From assembly GCA_018920365.1 (NCBI GenBank), contig JAHLMM010000003.1, positions 1-56,169 of the forward strand: a DNA stretch of 56,169 bases, given 5' to 3'. The notes under the pieces were generated by a model, which worked only from the letters and a program-made list of their open reading frames with translations, was not told where the DNA came from and did no database searches. The stretch comes from Candidatus Aenigmatarchaeota archaeon (lineage in GTDB: Archaea > Aenigmatarchaeota > Aenigmatarchaeia > CG10238-14). Positions within the stretch are counted from its first letter, which is position 1. Each line of letters begins with the position of its first letter. Both the position numbers and the translations under genes were made by a program. This document shows positions 20,225 to 26,823 of the stretch, piece after piece.

Positions 20225-20590
20225 ATGACGAGAATAATGGTAGTAGACGACGAAGAAAGTATATTGATATTAGTTAAAGAAGTATTAGAGCAAGAAGGTT
20301 TTCAAGTAGATACAGCATCTGATGGAAAGGAATGCTTGAATAAATTAAAAACTGTAAAACCAGATTTGATAGTTTTGGACATGATGATGCCAGGAATGAC
20401 AGGTAAAGATGTACTTGAGAAGATAAGAGAAAACCCAGAAACTAAAAAAATCAAAGTAATATTTTTGACAGTTGCTAGAATGTCTGAAGTAGGAAAAAAA
20501 GAAGTGGCTAAACTTGGTATATCAGACTATATAACAAAACCATTTGATAACAACGATCTAGTTGATAGAGTAAAAAAGGCTTTAAAATAA
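20225..20590 (+). CDS. CheY-like single-domain response regulator
   Basis: This 121-residue protein is a complete receiver domain and nothing else. The acidic pair is D8-D9, the phosphoacceptor D52 in LIVLDMMMPG, the switch Thr T82 and the conserved K105 in KPF. It would accept phosphate from a histidine kinase, plausibly the PAS kinase encoded about 1 kb upstream, and act by protein contact because it has no DNA-binding domain. A CheC-like gene follows after 10 bases, so they are likely an operon. A TATA-like TTTAAATTTAG lies near 20185-20195. Confidence 0.92.
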   Translation: MTRIMVVDDEESILILVKEVLEQEGFQVDTASDGKECLNKLKTVKPDLIVLDMMMPGMTGKDVLEKIRENPETKKIKVIFLTVARMSEVGKKEVAKLGISDYITKPFDNNDLVDRVKKALK

Positions 20591-20600
20591 GGCGACATTC

Positions 20601-21215
20601 TTGAAGCCTGATATAACTTCAAGCGAAAAAGAATTGATTAAGAAAGCTTTAGCAATAGCTTCAAAAAACTCATTTTCTGCTTTATCTCAAACATTATCTA
20701 AAAAGATAAAGGCATTGAAAACAGATGTTGACATTTTATCGATAAAAGATTTGATAGAAACATTTTATCCTTACACAGAAAAACCCATTGCAACATGGGT
20801 AAAAGTGGAAAATAAACTTCAAAATACAATATTTGTTCTTTCAAGAGAAAATGACATTCTAAGGCTTGCTGATGTAGCGTTGCACAAAGAGTATGGCTTC
20901 TACAAGTCTTTAAGCGATGAAAATGTATCAGTTATAAAACAAATATGCGATTTGATTATAGGATATTTTATAGATGCAGAAATAAAGTTGTTCGCGGACA
21001 ATTTTGAACAAAGTAAACCAGAATTATCCATAAATCCTGCCAGAGCTGTTGAATTTTTTGGATTTAAAGATGTATATAGTCAAAAATTCCTTGTATTAAG
21101 TACTGGCTTTTCTATAGAAAATAGTATAGAGTGTAAAATATTCTTGATTTTCAAAGCAAATGAAAAAAATGAAATAATCAAGCGCATAGAAGAAAATATT
21201 CATTTGATCAGCTGA
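20601..21215 (+). CDS. CheC-like protein with altered active-site residues
   Basis: This 204-residue protein uses a TTG start 10 bases after the receiver gene. Two helical blocks match the CheC/CheX/FliY signature: ALAIASKNSFSALS near the N-terminus (compare EIGNIGAGNAATALS) and SVIKQICDLIIGYFIDA in the middle. CheC removes phosphate from CheY using an E-x2-N pair in each block. Here those positions read K/A and Q/D, so catalysis is doubtful; it may bind the adjacent receiver rather than dephosphorylate it. No CheA, receptor or archaellum gene is in view. The family call comes from motif shape and neighbour. Confidence 0.6.
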   Translation: MKPDITSSEKELIKKALAIASKNSFSALSQTLSKKIKALKTDVDILSIKDLIETFYPYTEKPIATWVKVENKLQNTIFVLSRENDILRLADVALHKEYGFYKSLSDENVSVIKQICDLIIGYFIDAEIKLFADNFEQSKPELSINPARAVEFFGFKDVYSQKFLVLSTGFSIENSIECKIFLIFKANEKNEIIKRIEENIHLIS

Positions 21216-21477
21216 AAAAGTATTTCATTATTCTATTTGCTATTTCTTTTGCCCTTTCTTCCTTTATGCCCCTTAAAATTATTTTGTTGTTTTTTGTGAC
21301 AGAAATCTTACCTTCATTTATATCTATAATTGTCAGAAACCCAGAATCTGTAACTATTTTACCATTGAACTCTTTTTGTATGGCCTTTATAAGTAGCTTC
21401 CTGCTTATCTCTTTTTGTGGTATTATCTCAAATACAGAATCAGTTTTGCATGGTTTGAACAAAAAATAAACCTTCAT
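21208..21477 (-). CDS. Hypothetical small protein
   Basis: This 89-residue protein starts MKVYFLFKPCKTDSVFEI and ends ERAKEIANRIMKYFFS. It appears to have an alpha/beta pattern (alternating hydrophobic strands KIVTDSGFLTIIDI, KISVTKNNKIIL, then a C-terminal helix), with no signal peptide or membrane helix. Its 3' end overlaps the end of the CheC-like gene by eight bases on the opposite strand. I do not recognise the family. Confidence 0.6.
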   Translation of the reverse strand: MKVYFLFKPCKTDSVFEIIPQKEISRKLLIKAIQKEFNGKIVTDSGFLTIIDINEGKISVTKNNKIILRGIKEERAKEIANRIMKYFFS

Positions 21478-21493
21478 GTAAATAAATAAGCAG

Positions 21494-21501
21494 TTTAAAA
21501 T
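21494..21501 (+). promoter_or_regulatory. TATA box for the zinc-ribbon gene
   Basis: TTTAAAAT sits 20 bases before the GTG start at 21522 with no GGTGA site between, which is the leaderless geometry seen at other genes in this window. Confidence 0.4.
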
Positions 21502-21521
21502 AATAATACATATAATTAATT

Positions 21522-21887
21522 GTGAGGAGAATAGCTTCTGATGATCAGATTAAAAATGCTTTAATGAAAAGCTTACAAAATTCTGTAAAAACTTTGAGCG
21601 AGCTTCACAGAATTGTTAGTAAAAGGCTATACCCTTATGCGGTTTCTTTAAAAAGATTAAAATTGGTAGCCTTGAAAACAAAAGAGATTGACATAAAAAT
21701 AAAGAAGAGAGTTTTGAAAAGTAGATATGTAAAAAACTGCCCTGTATGTGGGAGTGAATTTGAGAAGAAATATGGCATAGATGTTTTTGGTAAAAAGAAT
21801 CATGTTGGTTATGTTTGCAAAGAATGCAAATTTTCAATAGGATTAATGCTTGAAATTCCATATAGGTATATTTTTTCGAGAAAATAG
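21522..21887 (+). CDS. Zinc-ribbon protein, possible nucleic-acid-binding regulator
   Basis: This 121-residue protein starts at GTG. Residues 10-70 are basic and helical and could form a winged-helix-like region. Residues about 73-103 form a zinc ribbon: CPVCGSEF ... YVCKECKFSIG, two C-x2-C knuckles about 24 residues apart. The TATA box 20 bases before the GTG supports this start. No exact family is recognised; binding to DNA or RNA is inferred from the ribbon and basic charge. Confidence 0.65.
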   Translation: MRRIASDDQIKNALMKSLQNSVKTLSELHRIVSKRLYPYAVSLKRLKLVALKTKEIDIKIKKRVLKSRYVKNCPVCGSEFEKKYGIDVFGKKNHVGYVCKECKFSIGLMLEIPYRYIFSRK

Positions 21888-21895
21888 AGAAAGTT

Positions 21896-21903
21896 TTATA
21901 TAC
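21896..21903 (+). promoter_or_regulatory. TATA box upstream of the 71-residue gene
   Basis: TTTATATA lies about 55 bases before the ATG at 21959, far enough for a 5' leader that carries the GGTGA site. This fits a leadered transcript. Confidence 0.4.
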
Positions 21904-21932
21904 TTTACATTCAAATTAATTGAATTGATTTT

Positions 21933-21946
21933 TATTGGTACCAATA
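21933..21946. promoter_or_regulatory. Perfect 14-base palindrome, candidate operator
   Basis: TATTGGTACCAATA is a perfect palindrome about 30 bases after the TATA box and 12 bases before the start codon at 21959, so it overlaps the expected transcription start. A dimeric repressor could bind here. It is also a possible chance palindrome in AT-rich DNA. Confidence 0.4.
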
Positions 21947-21958
21947 TAGGTGATCATT

Positions 21959-22174
21959 ATGACTGAATACCATGTTTCAAGAGGTAAACTGTACAACGGA
22001 AATCCAAATAAACCTTACACGTTTGGAGGAATTAAGGAAGTAAAAGCAATTATTGGCGATAATGCTGAAAAAATCAAAATTACATATTATCCAAATTCAA
22101 CAGGAATAGTATGTCGTATAGTCAATAATTCATGCTATGAAGCTTTAGAAGATGGTGTTAAGGTTACCTTTTAA
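21959..22174 (+). CDS. Small hypothetical protein
   Basis: This is 71 residues starting MTEYHVSRGKLYNG. An upstream in-frame GTG at 21950 is part of the GGTGA ribosome site that precedes ATG 21959 by five bases, so the ATG is chosen. The sequence looks like a compact beta protein (KVKAIIGDNAEKIKITYYP, IVCRIVNNSCYEAL). A palindrome lies in its leader. It overlaps the end of cmk by 11 bases (convergent). Function unknown. Confidence 0.6.
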   Translation: MTEYHVSRGKLYNGNPNKPYTFGGIKEVKAIIGDNAEKIKITYYPNSTGIVCRIVNNSCYEALEDGVKVTF

Positions 22175-22697
22175 TTAATTCAATTACTTTCTCAAAAACT
22201 TGTCTTTCATTCAAGTTTGTGTTATCTATAACTATATCAGCCATCTTTTTTTGAGTAGTATAATCAATACCATAATCCTTTTTCCATTCTTTTAGCTGCA
22301 GTTTTTCCCTTTGTTTCAAGGCTTTCAAAGCATCTTCAAATCTTATCCCATCCCTTTTTGCCGTTCTTCTTGCCCTTTCTTCTAAATCACATTCAATCCA
22401 AATCTTGTAATCAGCAATATCTTTAAGCATTAATATAGAAAGTTTGCCGCAAATTACAATATTACCTTTTTTTGCTAAATTAATCTGCATTTCATCTATT
22501 TTTTTATGAAAGTCTTTGTCAAGACCCTTTCCACTTTGAAAAACATCCATTACTCGCTCTGTTTCATTTCTCCCACTTGAATGACTTTTAAAATATTCGC
22601 CTGGAGAGAAATATTTCAACCCTAATTTTTCAGCAAGCATTTTAGCAAGAGTTGATGTGCCTGATCCAGCCAAACCTGAAATAGCAATAACAACCAT
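22164..22697 (-). CDS. cmk: Cytidylate kinase, archaeal type
   Basis: This 177-residue enzyme phosphorylates CMP/dCMP with ATP in pyrimidine nucleotide synthesis. The P-loop GLAGSGTSTLA is at residues 8-18. It is followed by a short NMP-binding region (KYFSPGEYFKS), a G-K-L-S-I block, and the lid region with ERARRTAKRDG. Length and pattern fit the compact archaeal Cmk rather than the larger bacterial one. Its start directly follows the stop of the ThiS-like gene (TGA then ATG nearly touching), so the pair is one transcript. Confidence 0.88.
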   Translation of the reverse strand: MVVIAISGLAGSGTSTLAKMLAEKLGLKYFSPGEYFKSHSSGRNETERVMDVFQSGKGLDKDFHKKIDEMQINLAKKGNIVICGKLSILMLKDIADYKIWIECDLEERARRTAKRDGIRFEDALKALKQREKLQLKEWKKDYGIDYTTQKKMADIVIDNTNLNERQVFEKVIELIKR

Positions 22698-22895
22698 TCA
22701 ACCACCGCTTATTACTTTGAAAAGTTCAATAACATCCCCATCCTTCAATTTTTCATCTTCAGGAACTATTTTTCCATTAACTCTAACTATATAGTTTGAC
22801 AGCACAATATCATGAGATTTGGCAAGATCTATAATAGTAGATTTTTTTGTATCAATTTTTCTAGCTTTTCCATCAACAACAAGCTTAATTTTCAT
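22698..22895 (-). CDS. ThiS/MoaD/Urm1-like small protein ending in Gly-Gly
   Basis: This 65-residue beta-grasp protein begins with a strand pair (MKIKLVVDG, ARKIDTK) and shows the VRVNGKIVPEDEKLKDGDVIELFKVISGG pattern. The C-terminal GG is the adenylated or thiocarboxylated end used by ThiS, MoaD and archaeal SAMP proteins. It could be a sulfur carrier or a ubiquitin-like modifier. No E1-like activating gene is in this window, so the role is not decided here. It leads the cmk operon and is only 28 bases from a divergent gene at 22924. Confidence 0.8.
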   Translation of the reverse strand: MKIKLVVDGKARKIDTKKSTIIDLAKSHDIVLSNYIVRVNGKIVPEDEKLKDGDVIELFKVISGG

Positions 22896-22923
22896 AAAAA
22901 GAAATTAGTATGAATAGATAAAA

Positions 22924-23301
22924 ATGTTCAAGTTCAGTTTGTTAAGGCAAATTTTTGGATTAATATTAATATTTGCGTCATGGATAGACCCTTTTCAACT
23001 AGGAGAAGAGTTTCAAATAGTTGCATTTATATTAGGGTTTGATATAATGACTATAATACCCAAAGTTATCATATTTGGTATAGATTATTTCTGGGATATA
23101 TCTGGTTACGGATTATTTTTGCTTTTGCAACTAGCAGAAGACCTTGTTTTTCACTTTTTTACCATAGGTAGAATAATAGAACTTGTAGCAAAACCTACAA
23201 TAGTTTTTCTAATAATTTTTGTAAACGGTTTTGGTTTTTGGCTCGCTTTGATAGTTGCACTTATAGATTTAATGCTCAATTTACAAAACAAGGCTATTTA
23301 A
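22924..23301 (+). CDS. Hypothetical membrane protein
   Basis: This 125-residue, strongly hydrophobic protein has three or four membrane helices (about residues 8-24, 44-60, 62-80 and 90-118). No signature residues are recognised. It diverges from the ThiS-like gene across only 28 bases, so each promoter must overlap the other gene or its leader. Its end overlaps the end of the next gene by eight bases (convergent). Confidence 0.6.
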   Translation: MFKFSLLRQIFGLILIFASWIDPFQLGEEFQIVAFILGFDIMTIIPKVIIFGIDYFWDISGYGLFLLLQLAEDLVFHFFTIGRIIELVAKPTIVFLIIFVNGFGFWLALIVALIDLMLNLQNKAI

Positions 23302-23602
23302 TCAAACATAAAGCATTGTTTAATGCTGCTAGTGCTTCTATTAAACCAACAGAATATAAAAAAAGTCTATGTGAATATCTCTGCTTTTTCATATCATAAA
23401 ATAGCAAAGCAGCACCTATTGTTGCTGTTAAACATATGCCAAATATAGTTCTATAAAGAAGATAAGTATCACCATATAAATACAACCCAAGTTTTGTTAA
23501 CGGCCATGCTTCTTCCACTCCTTTATAAATACCAAAAAGTGTAGTCACTCCATCAGCTGCTATAGCTAGTGAGCTGTAAACAAAAGGTTTTAGTCTTTCC
23601 AT
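23294..23602 (-). CDS. DUF5658-like small membrane protein
   Basis: This 102-residue protein has about three helices. AADGVTTLFGIYKGVEEAWPLTK resembles the D..TT......G.EE.NP pattern of DUF5658-type membrane proteins, which are of unknown function. It stands alone on the minus strand just before tRNA-Ser. The family link rests on this one motif. Confidence 0.6.
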   Translation of the reverse strand: MERLKPFVYSSLAIAADGVTTLFGIYKGVEEAWPLTKLGLYLYGDTYLLYRTIFGICLTATIGAALLFYDMKKQRYSHRLFLYSVGLIEALAALNNALCLIK

Positions 23603-23647
23603 ATTTTTATAAAAATTAAATCAATTATTAAAGGATATATCATTTAA

Positions 23648-23731
23648 GCTGGAGTCGCCTAATCTGGTATGGCACAGGCCTGGAAAGCCTGCGGGCGCAA
23701 GCCCTTGCGTGTTCAAATCACGCCTCCAGCG
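23648..23731 (+). tRNA. tRNA-Ser (anticodon GGA)
   Basis: The acceptor arms gctggag and ctccagc pair perfectly with discriminator G. The anticodon stem caggc/gcctg holds loop ctggaaa, with GGA at 23682-23684. The long variable arm (gggc/gccc with loop gcaa) is the serine class II feature, and the T arm is gcgtg-ttcaaat-cacgc. CCA is not encoded and there is no intron. Confidence 0.95.
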
Positions 23732-23744
23732 TTAGAGGGTTTTT

Positions 23745-23894
23745 ATGGTAAACGCTAATGAAGGCAAATTTAATCTTGCTGGTTTTATAATAGAAAATAA
23801 AACTATAGGAAGAATAATTTTAATAAAAAATTCTGGTGCTGACTTTGAAAAAACGCTAGATTTTGTTGAGCATAAAAACATAAAGATGATATGA
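23745..23894 (+). CDS. Very small hypothetical protein between two tRNAs
   Basis: ATG at 23745 opens 49 codons to TGA at 23892-23894: MVNANEGKFNLAGFIIENK onward. It fills the space between tRNA-Ser and tRNA-Pro. A GAGGG lies a few bases upstream. The composition looks protein-like (alternating hydrophobics, a GADFEKTLDFVEH helix), but at this length chance cannot be excluded. Confidence 0.4.
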   Translation: MVNANEGKFNLAGFIIENKTIGRIILIKNSGADFEKTLDFVEHKNIKMI

Positions 23895-23911
23895 AATGAT
23901 TTTTAACAAAA

Positions 23912-23986
23912 GGGGCAGTAGTATAGCTTGGTCTAGTATTCCAGCTTGGGGTGCTGGCGACCCGAGTTCAAATCTCGGCTGCCCCA
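23912..23986 (+). tRNA. tRNA-Pro (anticodon GGG)
   Basis: The acceptor ggggcag pairs with ctgcccc, discriminator A. The anticodon stem ccagc/gctgg holds loop ttggggt, with GGG at 23948-23950. The T arm is ccgag-ttcaaat-ctcgg. CCA is not encoded. The next start codon, of a YbaK-like gene, lies only 10 bases after the tRNA end. Confidence 0.95.
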
Positions 23987-23996
23987 TGGTGATGTC

Positions 23997-24449
23997 ATGT
24001 TAAAAGATTATTTAGAAAGAAATGGTATATGGCATAGATTTATAGAGAAGCCTTTTGAAACTGGTCATACGATAGAATCGGCTTTATCTGTAAACTTAGA
24101 TCCAGAAAGAGTCTCAAAATCTCTTGTTGTTCTTGATAGCAAAAACAATGCTTATGTTATTATAATTCCCGGCAATAAAAAACTGAATTTTACCAAAGTT
24201 AAAAAAACGTTTAACCTAAAAAAAGTTCATCTAGCCTTGCCAGAGAAAGCTAGAAACTATTCGGGTTATGATCCTGGAGAGACGCCGCCTCTAGCATATC
24301 TTAACATAAAATCAGTTGGCTTGGATAAAAACTTCTTAAAATATGATACAATATTTGGGGGAGGTGGCAATAGAAAACTTATAGTAGAATTGAAAGTTGA
24401 AGATGTGATAAGATTGAACAAAGCTATAGTAGACGATTTTTGTGATTAG
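23997..24449 (+). CDS. YbaK/ProX-type aminoacyl-tRNA deacylase
   Basis: This 150-residue protein is likely to hydrolyse mischarged tRNA, typically Cys- or Ala-tRNA(Pro). The conserved lysine lies in RVSKSLVV. The FTKVKK stretch, the GYDPGETPPLAY loop and the FGGGGNRKLIVEL strand match YbaK. The open frame runs back into tRNA-Pro, but ATG 23997 is preceded by GGTGATGTC and is the real start. Sitting 10 bases after tRNA-Pro(GGG), it may be cotranscribed with the tRNA it proofreads. Its end overlaps the TsaC/Sua5 gene by four bases. Confidence 0.85.
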   Translation: MLKDYLERNGIWHRFIEKPFETGHTIESALSVNLDPERVSKSLVVLDSKNNAYVIIIPGNKKLNFTKVKKTFNLKKVHLALPEKARNYSGYDPGETPPLAYLNIKSVGLDKNFLKYDTIFGGGGNRKLIVELKVEDVIRLNKAIVDDFCD

Positions 24450-25051
24450 CTGTTTATAACATCTAGAATATCTTGAAACTTTATAACACCTTCTCTTATA
24501 AGCTTTGGTGGATATGACGAGACGTCAACAATAGTTGATGGCTTGCCGATTTCGCACGGCCCTTTATCTATAACTAAATCTACTTTGTCTTTGACTTCTT
24601 TGTCTATATCTTCAACTTTTGTGGGGGGATTTTCTCCTGATAAATTGGCAGAAGTCGAGGTTATAGGTCTGTTAAAGTTTGTTATTAGTTTTAGCACAAA
24701 TTCATTTTTAGGTATTCTTATACCAACTTTGATGCCGCCTTGATAGATATTTTCATCAATACTATCATCTTTTATGCTTAACACAAGCGACAGAGGACCA
24801 GGTAAGAATTTGCTAGCAAGCTTATCTGCATACTTGTTCCACCACACATACTTTTTTGCCATTTCTACACCAGAAAAAGCAATCAAAACAGGCTTGAATT
24901 TGTCTCTTCTTTTTATATCAAAAATCTTCTTTACAGCGTTTTTGTTTGTAGCATCTGCACCCAAACCATAAACTGTTTCTGTCGGATAAACTATTACACC
25001 GCCTGAATTAAGGATACGTATAGCTTTATTTATCAATATATCCTCGTTCAT
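24446..25051 (-). CDS. L-threonylcarbamoyladenylate synthase (TsaC/Sua5)
   Basis: This 201-residue protein is a YrdC-fold enzyme that makes threonylcarbamoyl-AMP from threonine, bicarbonate and ATP for the t6A modification of ANN-decoding tRNAs. Visible motifs are YPTETVYGLGADA (residues 22-34), KRRDKFKPV (47-55), the basic/hydrophobic FLPGPLSLVL and TSTSANLSGENPP, and the STIVDV strand. It lacks the extra C-terminal Sua5 domain, so it is the short TsaC form. It is last in a minus-strand run of four genes, 12 bases after the previous stop, with GAGGG before its ATG. Confidence 0.9.
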   Translation of the reverse strand: MNEDILINKAIRILNSGGVIVYPTETVYGLGADATNKNAVKKIFDIKRRDKFKPVLIAFSGVEMAKKYVWWNKYADKLASKFLPGPLSLVLSIKDDSIDENIYQGGIKVGIRIPKNEFVLKLITNFNRPITSTSANLSGENPPTKVEDIDKEVKDKVDLVIDKGPCEIGKPSTIVDVSSYPPKLIREGVIKFQDILDVINS

Positions 25052-25063
25052 AATCCCTCAAAA

Positions 25064-25723
25064 TTATCTCTTTTTTTTAACCTTTTTTAACTTATGCTCT
25101 GCAGGTTTTACTTTGGCCATTTGATCAACTAGTTTTTCTGCAGGAGTATGCAATATCTCTTCTATTTTGGCAGGTGTGAATCCTGACTCTTTTATCAATT
25201 CTTCAATATCAATCATTTCCTTTCTTATTTTAGCCAAGCTTTTGCATGCCTTGAACTTGTAAAATGCTGCTGTTTCTTCATCAACACCCCATCCAATGCT
25301 GTCAAATCTGTCTATTTCTTGAGTAAATTCCTTTAGCTTTGTTTTTGCTTTTGAGTATAGATCAAGCAAATCAAATATCTCAGAGCTGCTCAAGCTTATC
25401 TTTGACACAATTGTCTTTATTTCCTTTATCCTTCTTTCAATATCTTCTGCTTCGAGATCTATTTTTATACATAAATTTTCTAGAGTCATGTTTTTACTTG
25501 GTTCTGCTTCTGATTTTGGCATTAATGTCTCTAATGATGCTAACTCGCTTTCAATGCTAGAAATATCTGGTTTTGAAACTTCAACTTTTTCTTCAGTTTT
25601 TGGAAACTCTTCATCTTTTGGAGATTCCTCAATTTGCGGTAGCTGCTCTTCAACTGGTTGATTTTCTACAGGAGGTAATGTATAATCTGAATCCTCCTTT
25701 TTCTTTTTAAATAAGCCAAACAT
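25064..25723 (-). CDS. Charged coiled-coil hypothetical protein
   Basis: This 219-residue protein starts MFGLFKKKKEDSD. A disordered P/E/K-rich segment (about residues 14-75) precedes a helical domain (about 78-205) with IDLEAEDIERRIKEIKTIVSKI and ESGFTPAKIEEILHTP, then a lysine-rich tail. It has no membrane helix. The basic hydrophobic N-terminus could bind membrane or a partner. It sits between the M24 peptidase and the TsaC gene in one orientation. Family not recognised. Confidence 0.65.
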   Translation of the reverse strand: MFGLFKKKKEDSDYTLPPVENQPVEEQLPQIEESPKDEEFPKTEEKVEVSKPDISSIESELASLETLMPKSEAEPSKNMTLENLCIKIDLEAEDIERRIKEIKTIVSKISLSSSEIFDLLDLYSKAKTKLKEFTQEIDRFDSIGWGVDEETAAFYKFKACKSLAKIRKEMIDIEELIKESGFTPAKIEEILHTPAEKLVDQMAKVKPAEHKLKKVKKKR

Positions 25724-25770
25724 AATAATTTTATTCGTTTCCTACTTTAAATAAATTAGAGTTATTTTTG

Positions 25771-26823
25771 CTAGAATTCTTTAAACTCTGAATTGGTTAG
25801 AGCAATGGGTTTTTTTCCTATAAGAAAATCATTTTCTAGTCTGCAGCCACCTATACCAACTTCATAAACCCCAGGTTCCAATGTGACAATCATATTTTTT
25901 TTCAGTCTTTCATTTTTTGCTGATATAGACAAAGAAGGCGGATCGTGTACTTCTAAACCTATACCATGCCCTGCTGCATGCTTGAATTCAAATCCATGTT
26001 TATTTATTGTTTTTTCAGCAACTTTGAAAATCTCGTTGATTGACTGTCTATCTTTCATCATATCTTTACAATTACCATATGCATCTAAAACTGCTTCAAC
26101 TATTGCTTTCTGTTTTTTATTCAAACTATCAACAGAAAAGGGCAGAGTAACATCAGAGCAATATCCTTTATATTTGACGCCAAAATCAATCAACCCCAAA
26201 CCTTTTGATATTTTTTTGTTGCTAAAAGAAGGGTAAGGATGAATAAGAGCAGATCTATTTCCACTAACTATAATTGGATCAAATGAAAAACCATCGCCTT
26301 TTTTCTTTTCAATGACATCTTTTATTTCAAAAAATATTTCTTTTTCATTTCTAAATTTTGAGAATTGTGTTTCTATATGTTTTATGCATTTGTTTGCAAT
26401 TTCACATGCTCTTTTAATATAGCTTATTTCTTTCTTGCTCTTTATAGCTCTGATTGATTGAACTTGCTCTGATATGCTTACAAGTTTGTATCCACGCAAT
26501 GACTTTGCAATTGAATATGGCATTGATGAAAACAATATACCTATTTTCTTTGCTTTTGTTTTTTCTTTGATTATTTTTTTCAAATTATATTTATAATCCT
26601 TTAATTTGATGACGTCCAAACCACTTTCCTCTAACGCTCTTTCATAATCAATTGAGCTAGCTGCAATAAAACTTTTTTTACAAACAATCAAAAATGAAAA
26701 AGTAGGATTTTTAAAATCTGAAAAATAATCAAAATTTACATCTTTACTGTTTTCAGAGCTAAAAAATATGGCTGCATCTAACTTGCTTTGTTTCAATTTT
26801 TTATAAAGAATATCGATGTTCAT
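25771..26823 (-). CDS. M24 family aminopeptidase P / Xaa-Pro dipeptidase
   Basis: This 350-residue enzyme has an N-terminal creatinase-like domain (residues 1-120) and a C-terminal pita-bread domain. The five metal ligands are visible: D213 and D224 (GLIDFGVKYKGYCSDVT), H286 (AAGHGIGLEVHDPP), E316 (LEPGVY) and E330 (CRLENDFL); H195 begins the HPYPS stretch. It removes residues before proline in small peptides, in the cytoplasm. Its ATG overlaps the stop of the M29 peptidase gene by four bases (ATGA), so the two peptidases are translationally coupled. Confidence 0.92.
   Translation of the reverse strand: MNIDILYKKLKQSKLDAAIFFSSENSKDVNFDYFSDFKNPTFSFLIVCKKSFIAASSIDYERALEESGLDVIKLKDYKYNLKKIIKEKTKAKKIGILFSSMPYSIAKSLRGYKLVSISEQVQSIRAIKSKKEISYIKRACEIANKCIKHIETQFSKFRNEKEIFFEIKDVIEKKKGDGFSFDPIIVSGNRSALIHPYPSFSNKKISKGLGLIDFGVKYKGYCSDVTLPFSVDSLNKKQKAIVEAVLDAYGNCKDMMKDRQSINEIFKVAEKTINKHGFEFKHAAGHGIGLEVHDPPSLSISAKNERLKKNMIVTLEPGVYEVGIGGCRLENDFLIGKKPIALTNSEFKEF

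Noticed and set aside
22785-22796. AACTATATAGTT palindrome as a fourth operator copy
   Set aside because: It lies inside the ThiS-like coding sequence and does not match the arms or spacer of the TTACTAT-N3-ATAGTAA sites.
23946-23996. Extension of the YbaK-like frame to 23946
   Set aside because: It reads through the tRNA-Pro gene; ATG 23997 has a GGTGA site in front.
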